Shown: piece by piece, positions 34,733-41,518 of the stretch
How the letters are laid out: each line of letters begins with the position of its first letter
Position numbering within the stretch: the first letter of the stretch is position 1
Assembly: GCA_035650215.1 (NCBI GenBank)
Contig: DASRIC010000055.1
Coordinates: 8,154 to 72,153 of the forward strand
Source: JACVRW01 sp035650215
Lineage (GTDB): Bacteria; Actinomycetota; Thermoleophilia; Solirubrobacterales; Thermoleophilaceae
Direction of reading: 5' to 3'
Length of the DNA stretch: 64,000 nt
The notes under the pieces: model-generated
Told to the model about the DNA's origin: nothing
Database searches by the model: none
Seen by the model: only the letters and a program-made list of their open reading frames with translations
Made by a program: the position numbers and the translations under genes

Positions 34733-36196
34733 TCATCGTAACGTGGCCTGTTCACAAACGGAACCGTGATTCCGGCCTTGCGCCGGCTCGCCGGGCGCGA
34801 GCCACGCGGCGAGGGTCGCGTCCGGGCGCACCAGCAGGGCCGCCCCGTCCTGCAGCCCGAGGCCCCAGGCGGCGAGCGCGTCCACGCGTCTCACGCTCAC
34901 GGGCGGGCCCACACGCTCCGCGGCCCAGCGGTGCTCGGGGGCACCCTCGGGCCCGGCGATCAGGGTGAGACCGGGTGACACGAGATCGAGCGTCGAGGTG
35001 CGGCGCTCACCACCTGCCGAGCTCCAGAGGTGGCGGATGCGGGGGCCGAGGTCGACCCTGAACTCGCCGTCCGTCTCCCGCATGGTGCCCGCGGGGTCGA
35101 GCGAGCGGCGGATGTTGTGCCTCACGGCCGGCAGGCGGTCGCGCTCGTAGGTGTCGAGCAGGGCGTCGGGTGCCCAGCCCCGCAGCACCCAGCCGAGCTT
35201 CCAGCCCAGGTCGAAGCCCCCTCGGATCGCCATGTTCATACCGGTGCCGCCCCGCGGCGTGACCCGGTGCGCGGCGTCTCCCACGAGGAAGGCGCTGTCG
35301 CGCCGGAAGGTCTCGGCGAGGCCGGCCGCGAAGCTGAACACGCCGGTCCGCTCCACGTCGACCTCGAGCCGCGGCACGCCCGCGCCGGTGCGGACCGCCG
35401 CCATGAGCCGCGCCTCGGTGAGCGCCTCCGGCCCGCCGTGAGCGTCCACCGTCGCGCCATAGATCCAGCGATCGTCACGGCCGGCGGGGAGGAAGATGCC
35501 GGGTGCTCCCGGGTGCTCGATCGAGTAGAGGCCGTAGCGGTGCTCGTCGAGGAGGCCCCACAGTGACGCGCGAAACAGGACGCTCACGCTGTCGTGGAGC
35601 CTCTGCTCGTGCAGCATCCGGATTCCGAGCTGCGCCCGGATCCGGCTGTAGGCGCCGTCCGCCGCCACGAGGTAGCGCGCCCGGATCGTGTGCGGCTCGC
35701 CCGCGCCGTCGCGAAGCGTGGCCTCCACCCCGTCCGCCGACGCGCGCACGTCGGCAAGCTCGGTGCCGAGCGCCACTCGCGCCGGGCCGAGCCCGCGCAC
35801 GTGCTCCAGCAGCAGCGGCTCGAGCTGGTCCTGCGGCACGCAGGCCGGCGCGGTGGGGCTGATCAGCGCGCTCTCGGCGCGCGTGGGGATGCCCACCGGC
35901 ATCGGCGAGCCGCCTCCGACCGCGGCCAGCGTCTCGCAGGACCAGGCCACGAACTCCACGTCGTTGGCACGGGCGCGCAGGGCGCCCTCGAGACCGAAGC
36001 TCCGCATCAGCTCCATCGAGCCGAGGCTCAGGTAGGTGGCGCGCGGCAGGCTGGAGAGCTCGTCGCGGCGCTCGACCAGGAGGCACTCGACGCCCGCCCG
36101 GGCGAGCGCGATCGCGCAGGTGAGCCCCGCGGGCCCGGCGCCGACGATCAGGACGGGGACCTCGTCGTCAATTTCATCCGACACCTTGTAGTTCAT
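34733..36196 (-). CDS. FAD-dependent aromatic-ring monooxygenase (PheA/TfdB-like)
   Basis: 487 residues. FAD site LIVGAGPAGLTCAIALARAG with acidic end of the second strand (LLVERR), the NAD(P)H/FAD motif LVAADGAYSRIR, and FLVGDAAHRVTPRGGTGMN. The C-terminal thioredoxin-like domain is short. Members hydroxylate phenolic or polyketide substrates. ATG 36196 lies 11 bases from a TetR-type palindrome and 59 bases from a divergent TetR gene, so this regulator probably represses it. Confidence 0.88.
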   Translation of the reverse strand: MNYKVSDEIDDEVPVLIVGAGPAGLTCAIALARAGVECLLVERRDELSSLPRATYLSLGSMELMRSFGLEGALRARANDVEFVAWSCETLAAVGGGSPMPVGIPTRAESALISPTAPACVPQDQLEPLLLEHVRGLGPARVALGTELADVRASADGVEATLRDGAGEPHTIRARYLVAADGAYSRIRAQLGIRMLHEQRLHDSVSVLFRASLWGLLDEHRYGLYSIEHPGAPGIFLPAGRDDRWIYGATVDAHGGPEALTEARLMAAVRTGAGVPRLEVDVERTGVFSFAAGLAETFRRDSAFLVGDAAHRVTPRGGTGMNMAIRGGFDLGWKLGWVLRGWAPDALLDTYERDRLPAVRHNIRRSLDPAGTMRETDGEFRVDLGPRIRHLWSSAGGERRTSTLDLVSPGLTLIAGPEGAPEHRWAAERVGPPVSVRRVDALAAWGLGLQDGAALLVRPDATLAAWLAPGEPAQGRNHGSVCEQATLR

Positions 36197-36207
36197 CGGA
36201 CGTACTG

Positions 36208-36222
36208 TAGTCCGTCGGACTA
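36208..36222. promoter_or_regulatory. 15-bp palindrome between monooxygenase and TetR genes
   Basis: TAGTCCG-T-CGGACTA, perfect 7-bp arms around one central base, in the 59-base divergent intergenic region. An additional CGGAC half-site at 36197-36201 pairs with GTCCG at 36210-36214. Position 12 bases before the monooxygenase start would block its transcription or translation when the TetR protein is bound (inference). Confidence 0.6.
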
Positions 36223-36255
36223 TCTGTTGTGTGAAATAGCTAACATTGCGAGCCG

Positions 36256-36885
36256 ATGGCCAGCCGCAAGTACGAGCAGCGCCTGCGGGCGGAGTCGGCG
36301 GAGGAGACCAGGCGGCGCATCCTCGACGCGGTGTACGCGCGGATGCGGGCCGCGCCGGCGCGGCCGATCAGCGTCGACGCCGTGGCGCGCGACGCCCGGG
36401 TCGCGCGCTCGACCGTCTACGCCGTCTTCGGCTCGCGCGCCGGGCTGTTCGACGCGCTCGCCCAGGAGGTCGCCGACCGGGGCGGCTACGACGCCCTGCT
36501 AGAGGCGGTTCGCGACCCGGACGTGCGGGTGACGCTGTCCAAGGGCTTCCGCGCATCGGTGGGGATGTACGCGGCCGACCGCGACGTGTTCCGCGTGCTC
36601 TTCTCGATGGCGGAGCTGGATGCGGAGGCCGTGGGCGGCGCGGTCGGCCGGATCGACGACGAGCGGCGGGCGGGCATGGCGCGTCTTGCCCGGCGGCTCG
36701 GCCGTGCGAGCCTCCTGCGCGACGGCGTGAGCGTCGAGCGAGCCGCCCACGTGCTCTGGGTGCTCGCGAGCTTCGACGCCTTCGACCTGCTCTACAGCGG
36801 CCGCGGGCTCGACGCGGACGCGGTCTCCGACGTGCTGCTCGAGATGGCCGCCGGCGCGCTGCTGGCGCCGGGCGCGCTCGAGTAG
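36256..36885 (+). CDS. TetR family regulator, divergent from monooxygenase
   Basis: 209 residues. HTH: EETRRRILDAVYARMRAAPARPISVDAVARDARVARSTVYAVFGSRAGLFDAL. The ligand domain is of unknown specificity. Divergent arrangement with the aromatic monooxygenase and a palindrome between them is the classic layout for a local repressor sensing an aromatic substrate. The TAG stop is the first part of the 44-bp repeat copy C. Confidence 0.88.
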   Translation: MASRKYEQRLRAESAEETRRRILDAVYARMRAAPARPISVDAVARDARVARSTVYAVFGSRAGLFDALAQEVADRGGYDALLEAVRDPDVRVTLSKGFRASVGMYAADRDVFRVLFSMAELDAEAVGGAVGRIDDERRAGMARLARRLGRASLLRDGVSVERAAHVLWVLASFDAFDLLYSGRGLDADAVSDVLLEMAAGALLAPGALE

Positions 36886-36928
36886 AACGTCCCTGAGCAC
36901 CCCCCATAGCGACCAGTCCGGGACGTTC
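36885..36928. repeat. 44-bp dispersed palindromic element, copy C
   Basis: GAACGTCCC (36885-36893) and GGGACGTTC (36920-36928). The interior (TGAGCACCCCCCATAGC...CAGTCC) is close to copy A (TGACCACCCCCTATAGC...TAGTCC). It begins on the last base of the TetR stop codon and ends 6 bases before the opposite stop at 36935. Confidence 0.85.
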
Positions 36929-36934
36929 GCCCTC

Positions 36935-37429
36935 TCATCGCTCGTAGCTCCCCGGGATCCAGGTGCGGGTGGTCACGCTCACGGCGTTCCAGGCGTTGAT
37001 CGCGACCACCAGGCTCACGAGCGCCGCGAGCTCATCCGCGTCGTAGTGCTCGGCGGCCGCGTCGAAGGCCTCCTGCGGCACGTGGTCGCGGGCCACGAGG
37101 GTGATCGACTCGGTGAGGGCGAGGGCGGCCCGTTCGCGCTCGCTGAAGTAGGGCGTCTCGCGCCAGGCCGGCAGGGCGTAGAGACGCTGCTCGGTCTCGC
37201 CGATCGCGCGGGCGTCCTTGCTGTGCATGTCGATGCAGTAGGCGCAGCCGTTGAGCTGCGAGGCCCGCAGGCGCACCAGCTCGCGCAGCTTCGGGTCGAG
37301 GTCGACCCGGTCGAGCTCCTTGGTGGCGGCGTTGTCGAGGTGGCTGAGCGCGCGCGAGACGCCGGCCGCGTGGGCGTCGAAGTCGAGTCGAACGGGGATC
37401 TGGACGCGAGTCGTGTCTGTTGGTGCCAT
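36935..37429 (-). CDS. AhpD/carboxymuconolactone decarboxylase family protein
   Basis: 164 residues. The active-site helix NGCAYCIDMHSKDAR has the CxxC pair (Cys62, Cys65) and His69, as in AhpD alkylhydroperoxidases. Later HYDADELAALVSLVVAINAWNAVS is the usual second helical block. Probably a small peroxidase or thiol-dependent antioxidant protein. Divergent from a MocR regulator by 46 bases, an arrangement often seen for this family. Confidence 0.87.
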   Translation of the reverse strand: MAPTDTTRVQIPVRLDFDAHAAGVSRALSHLDNAATKELDRVDLDPKLRELVRLRASQLNGCAYCIDMHSKDARAIGETEQRLYALPAWRETPYFSERERAALALTESITLVARDHVPQEAFDAAAEHYDADELAALVSLVVAINAWNAVSVTTRTWIPGSYER

Positions 37430-37467
37430 ACCCGGAAGCTATCCGGTGATCGGCCCAGCGCTAAGGT

Positions 37468-37501
37468 CCACTTCTATGCCAGAAACATGGGCCACTTCTG
37501 G
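37468..37501. promoter_or_regulatory. Direct and inverted repeats at the MocR start
   Basis: CCACTTCT occurs at 37468-37475 and 37492-37499 (24-base period), and CCAGAA (37479-37484) is the inverse of TTCTGG (37496-37501). They overlap the ATG at 37476. MocR proteins often bind direct repeats in the divergent promoter of their target, so this may be the control site for the AhpD-like gene. Confidence 0.35.
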
Positions 37502-38891
37502 ACTCGACCTGCACCTCGAGGTCGGCGGCACTCGCGTCCGCGCGGGGCTGGAGGGCGCCCTGCGCGACGCCGTGCGCACGGGTCGGCTGGCGGCCGGGGC
37601 GAGGCTTCCGTCGTCGCGGTCCCTGGCGGCCGACCTCGGGATCGCGCGCAACACCGTGGCCGACGCATACGCGCAGCTGGTGGCGGAGGGCTGGCTCGTG
37701 GCCCGGCGCGGATCGGGCACGCGGGTGTCGGAGCGGGCGCCCGAACTGGCGGCGGACCCCACACCCACCGCCGAGGAGGCCGCCGGCCCCCGCTACAGCC
37801 TGCGCCCCGGCGTCCCCGACCTGTCCGGCTTCCCGCGCTCGGCATGGATGACGGCGAGCCGCCGCGCCATCCGGGCGGCGCCGTTCGACTCACTCGGCTA
37901 CGGCGACCCTCGTGGCCGACCTGAGCTGCGCCGCGCCCTCGCCGGCTACCTCGCACGCGCGCGCGGGGTCCGGACGAGCCCGGAGCGGCTCGTCGTCTGC
38001 TCGGGCTTCACGCAGGGCCTCGCGCTCCTGTGCGAGGTGCTCCGCGCGCGCGGCGCGCGGGAGCTCGCCGTCGAGGCCTTCGGACTGCCGTGGCATCGCG
38101 AGCTGGCCGAGCGCGCCGGCCTCGAGCTCTGCCCGCTGCCGGTCGACGCGGAAGGCGCCCGGACCGACGAGCTCCGTGACGCCGGTGCGGTGCTGCTCAC
38201 GCCTGCTCACCAGTTCCCCCGCGGGATGGCGCTGGCGCCGGAGCGCCGCGTGGACGCTATCGAGTGGGCCACGCGCAGCGCCGGCCTGCTGATCGAGGAC
38301 GACTACGACGGCGAGTTCCGCTACGACCGCCAGCCCGTGGGCGCCCTCCAGGCACTTGCGCCCGAGCAGGTCGTGTACGCCGGCACGGCGAGCAAGACGC
38401 TGGCGCCCGGGCTCCGGCTCGGCTGGCTCGCGCTCCCGGCGGCGCTCGTCGACGAGGTTGCCTCCGCAAAGGCCCGGGCCGACTCTCACAGCGCCACCCT
38501 CGACCAGCTGACGCTGGCCGAGCTGCTCGAGAGCGGCGCGTACGACCGCCACGTCCGCCGCTCGCGGCTCGCCTACCGGCGCCGGCGCGACCGGCTGGTG
38601 GAGGCGCTCCACAGGCAGGCCCCGGAGGTCCGAGTGACCGGGATCGCAGCCGGCCTTCACGCGCTCGTCGAGCTGCCGGCGGGCCAGATGGAGGCGCAGG
38701 TGGTGGCGCGGGCCGAGAAGCGCGGCCTCGCGCTCGAGGGCCTCGGCGCCTACGCCTTCGAGGGCCACGAGGCCGAGCACGCGCCGTCCCTGGTGGTGGG
38801 CTACGGCACGCCGGCCGACCACGAGTTCACCGCCGCCGTGGCCCGCCTAACAGCCAGCATCGCCGACGGCGGGCGGGCGTCTTTGGAATGA
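37476..38891 (+). CDS. MocR/PdxR-type regulator (GntR HTH + aminotransferase domain)
   Basis: 471 residues. N-terminal GntR winged helix (about 12-80: AVRTGRLAAGARLPSSRSLAADLGIARNTVADAYAQLVAEGWL) is followed by a type I aminotransferase-like domain with IEDDYDGEFRYDR and the PLP lysine in GTASKTLAPGLRLGW. The regulator senses PLP or an amine. It faces the AhpD-like gene, its probable target. ATG 37476 is at the usual family start; the next gene follows after 7 bases. Confidence 0.88.
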   Translation: MPETWATSGLDLHLEVGGTRVRAGLEGALRDAVRTGRLAAGARLPSSRSLAADLGIARNTVADAYAQLVAEGWLVARRGSGTRVSERAPELAADPTPTAEEAAGPRYSLRPGVPDLSGFPRSAWMTASRRAIRAAPFDSLGYGDPRGRPELRRALAGYLARARGVRTSPERLVVCSGFTQGLALLCEVLRARGARELAVEAFGLPWHRELAERAGLELCPLPVDAEGARTDELRDAGAVLLTPAHQFPRGMALAPERRVDAIEWATRSAGLLIEDDYDGEFRYDRQPVGALQALAPEQVVYAGTASKTLAPGLRLGWLALPAALVDEVASAKARADSHSATLDQLTLAELLESGAYDRHVRRSRLAYRRRRDRLVEALHRQAPEVRVTGIAAGLHALVELPAGQMEAQVVARAEKRGLALEGLGAYAFEGHEAEHAPSLVVGYGTPADHEFTAAVARLTASIADGGRASLE

Positions 38892-38898
38892 TCGGATC

Positions 38899-39342
38899 AT
38901 GTCCGCGCGCTTCGAAGGGACCGCCGTGGTCGACCGGCCGATCGAGGAGGTGTTCGCGTTCCTCGCGGACGGAGAGAACGATCCGAAGTTCAGCCCGCGC
39001 GTGCTCGAGATCAAGAAGACGACCGACGGCCCCTCTGGAGTCGGCACGGTCTACGCCAGCACCGTCAAGGACGCGGGCATGAAGACCCAGCGCGAGTTCA
39101 AGCTCACCGAGTTCGACGCGCCCACGCGGATCCGCTGGACCGAGCTATCCAAGAACATGATCACCGTTTCTGAAGGCGGCTACGACCTCGCCCCGGAGGG
39201 CGAGGGCACCCGCCTGACCGTGCACAACGAGTTCGAGGGCCACGGCTTCGGAAAGGTGATCCTGCCGCTCGCGCTGCGCTCGGCCCGCAAGGGCGCCGAC
39301 GACTTCGCGGGCGCGATCAAGGCGGCGGTCGAGGCGTCCTGA
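38899..39342 (+). CDS. SRPBCC (START-like) family protein
   Basis: 147 residues: ARFEGTAVVDRPIEEVFAFLADGENDPKF opening strand and helices, RFEGH-like final helix (NEFEGHGFGKVILPLALRSARKGADDF). This is the polyketide cyclase/dehydrase-like helix-grip fold that binds hydrophobic ligands. No catalytic residues can be assigned. Probably cotranscribed with the MocR gene. Its end overlaps the convergent cyclase gene by 26 bases. Confidence 0.8.
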   Translation: MSARFEGTAVVDRPIEEVFAFLADGENDPKFSPRVLEIKKTTDGPSGVGTVYASTVKDAGMKTQREFKLTEFDAPTRIRWTELSKNMITVSEGGYDLAPEGEGTRLTVHNEFEGHGFGKVILPLALRSARKGADDFAGAIKAAVEAS

Positions 39343-40177
39343 CCTGGTGACCTGAGTCGGCCGGCTCGGCCGACCGCAGCGGCGGGAACTCGTCGGCGAG
39401 GTCGGCCGCCTCCAGCTGGAACAGCTCGATCGGCTCGGGCAGACCGCGGAAGCGCCAGGCGCCGAGGTTCGTCACGTCCGCGCCGTCGGGCAGCGAGTCC
39501 GCGACGGCCGCGCGGACGGCCGACGACATCACCACCTGGCCGCCGTGCGCCGCGAAGCAGATGCGCGCCGCGGCATGCACCGAGAGGCCCACGTAGCCGG
39601 TCTCGGTCAGGGACGGCCGCCCGCGGTGGAGCCCGATCCGCAGGCGAACGTCGCTCCCGTCAGGCCAGTCGCTCACGCGCGTGGCGCGCTGAATCGCGAG
39701 CGCCGCGTCGACCGCCGCCGGCGCGTGCTCGAACACCGCGAAGTGGTCGTCGCCGCGGGCCGACGCCTCGTGCCCTCCCGCCGAGCGCACCGCGGCGCGC
39801 ACCAGACGGCGCACCCCGGCCAACAGCGAGGCGTAGTGGTCACCGGTGCGCCGGAGCAGCTCGGTCGACCCCTCGATGTCCGTGAGCAGGAAGGTGACCT
39901 GCCCCCGCGGGAGCTTCTTCTGCGGCTGCAGCTGGGCGTTGATGAAGCCGATCGGCATGATCCCGTGCTTCTTCGCCGCTCGCAGGAGCTTGCTGCGCGC
40001 CCGGTCGCGCGCGTCGTCGTCCTCGAACGCCACCTGGTTGAAGCGCGACAGGGCGTTGCGCACGTGCGCCGGATCGTGCATCGGCAGGCGACGCTTGCCC
40101 TGCGAGTCGATGTACGCGAAGGCGCTGTCGGGGAGCTGGGCGCGCTCCTTCGCGCTGAGCGGCGGCATCCCCGGCAT
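39317..40177 (-). CDS. Class III nucleotidyl cyclase with N-terminal DUF6582-like domain
   Basis: 286 residues. Residues about 10-75 (LPDSAFAYIDSQGKRRLPMHDPAHVRNALSRFNQ) match a small domain usually found alone or in phage-related proteins. From about 92 a cyclase homology domain begins: FLLTDIEGSTELL (first metal Asp), ARGDDHFAVF (second metal Asp, though the common GDG is GDD), and GLSVHAAARICFAAHGGQVVMS where the usual transition-state Asn is His. Activity is therefore uncertain. Fusion of the two domains is uncommon as far as I know. Confidence 0.8.
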   Translation of the reverse strand: MPGMPPLSAKERAQLPDSAFAYIDSQGKRRLPMHDPAHVRNALSRFNQVAFEDDDARDRARSKLLRAAKKHGIMPIGFINAQLQPQKKLPRGQVTFLLTDIEGSTELLRRTGDHYASLLAGVRRLVRAAVRSAGGHEASARGDDHFAVFEHAPAAVDAALAIQRATRVSDWPDGSDVRLRIGLHRGRPSLTETGYVGLSVHAAARICFAAHGGQVVMSSAVRAAVADSLPDGADVTNLGAWRFRGLPEPIELFQLEAADLADEFPPLRSAEPADSGHQVRTPRPPP

Positions 40178-40210
40178 GATCGCAAGGCCGGGCGGCGGTA
40201 GGTTCGTAGC

Positions 40211-41308
40211 ATGGACAGGGAGCAGATCCTCGCCTTCCGCCTCGCCCGCACCGGCCTGGCGCGGCGCGGCGCGACCAGCCTCGCCGAGGCGGCGGCCACC
40301 CCCGCCTCCGACTTCGCGCGCGACGCCGCCCTGCAGGCTCTCGCGGCGCGGCGGCGCGACTCACTCACCCGCGCGGCCTACGACGACGCCGTCGAGAGCG
40401 GCGAGGAGATCGTGGTCGCCCACGTCGTCAGGGGCGCGATCCACGCCCTGCCGGCGGACGACCACGCCCTGTTCGGTCGCGCCCTGATCGCCACGGACGA
40501 CGAGGAGCTCGGGCCGCAACTGGGCCGCCAGGTCCAGCGGCTCGCAAAGGAGCACAGCTTCGCGCCGAGCGCCGCGCTGGCCGAGGTCGCGGACGCCACC
40601 GCGGACGCGCTCGCGGGTGGCCGGGCGCTCAGCAAGAACGAGCTCCACGAGCAGCTCCGCCGGCGGCTGCGCAAGGAGCTGCTCCCCTGGTGCAAGGGCT
40701 GCAAGAGCCACCACGCGCCCCCGATGCTATGGCGCTACGCCGGGGTGCAGGCGGGCGCCCGGCTCGACCCCAAGCGCCGCTACCTGCTGGGCGCGCCACG
40801 CGGCAGTCCGGCGGCCGCCGAAGCGGCGCGGCGTTTCCTCGCGAGCTACGCACCCGCGACGGCAGGCGACCTGGCCGACTGGGCGGGCATCGCAAGGTCG
40901 CACGCCGACCGGGTCTGGGCCGAGATCGCGGACGAGCTGATCGAGGTCAAGGCCGGACGGCGGACCGTATACGCCCTCGCGGCCGACCGCGCGGACCTCG
41001 AGGATCCTTCCGCCGCCGAGGGCGTGGTCCTGATCCCGCCGGGCGACCCCTACCTGCAGAAGGTCAACCGCCCGCTGCTCGCGCCCGATCCCGAGCTGCG
41101 CAAGCGCCTCTTCCGACCGGTAGCGAGCCCCGGCGTCGTGCTTGCAGGCGGGCGGCTCGTGGGCCTCTGGCGCGCGAAGTCGAAGGGCAAGAAGGCGGAG
41201 ATCGCGGTCGAGAAGCTCGGTCGCGTGGCGCGGCACGACCTCGAGGCGGAGGCGGAGCGGATCGCCGCCCTGCGCGGCGCGGGCGAGCCCGTGCTCGTAG
41301 TGGACTGA
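40211..41308 (+). CDS. Winged-helix DNA-binding protein, AlkZ-like (HTH_42)
   Basis: 365 residues. The block VVAHVVRGAIHALPADDH corresponds to the tW-RGT-H signature of the family, PPMLWRYAGVQAG and VVLIPPGDPYLQKVNRPLL to later conserved parts, and GVVLAGGRLVGLWRAK to the last beta hairpin. Related AlkZ/YcaQ proteins are DNA glycosylases for alkylated bases or crosslinks. The QVQ at about residue 100 is not clearly the catalytic QxQ, so glycosylase activity is not assured. Confidence 0.78.
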   Translation: MDREQILAFRLARTGLARRGATSLAEAAATPASDFARDAALQALAARRRDSLTRAAYDDAVESGEEIVVAHVVRGAIHALPADDHALFGRALIATDDEELGPQLGRQVQRLAKEHSFAPSAALAEVADATADALAGGRALSKNELHEQLRRRLRKELLPWCKGCKSHHAPPMLWRYAGVQAGARLDPKRRYLLGAPRGSPAAAEAARRFLASYAPATAGDLADWAGIARSHADRVWAEIADELIEVKAGRRTVYALAADRADLEDPSAAEGVVLIPPGDPYLQKVNRPLLAPDPELRKRLFRPVASPGVVLAGGRLVGLWRAKSKGKKAEIAVEKLGRVARHDLEAEAERIAALRGAGEPVLVVD

Positions 41309-41377
41309 GCGCGAGCGCTCAGTCGGCCCATTGCCCAGCGCCGGGCGGCGGGGTCCGCACCACACCGCGTAGAGCGC

Positions 41378-41407
41378 TTGACAGCGCTCGAGCCGCACCG
41401 AGATACT
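41378..41407 (+). promoter_or_regulatory. Sigma-70 type promoter for the amidohydrolase gene
   Basis: TTGACA (41378-41383), 18-base spacer, GATACT (41402-41407). The -35 is a perfect consensus. Transcription would start near 41414, about 105 bases before the ATG at 41519. Confidence 0.6.
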
Positions 41408-41480
41408 GAACCTCGTCTGCTCGGTCCGATGCCCGAGGTCCGGCGCGTGTCGCCGGGCTCGGGCTCTTTAGACGGTACAG

Positions 41481-41496
41481 CTGCAAACGATTGCAG
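41481..41496. promoter_or_regulatory. LacI-type operator in the amidohydrolase leader
   Basis: CTGCAAACGATTGCAG: 6-bp arms around A-CG-A, with the central CG step typical of LacI/GalR operators. It lies between the promoter and the ATG, so a bound repressor would act as a roadblock. No LacI gene is in the window. Confidence 0.55.
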
Positions 41497-41518
41497 ACGG
41501 GGAGAGAGGGGTGACCTC

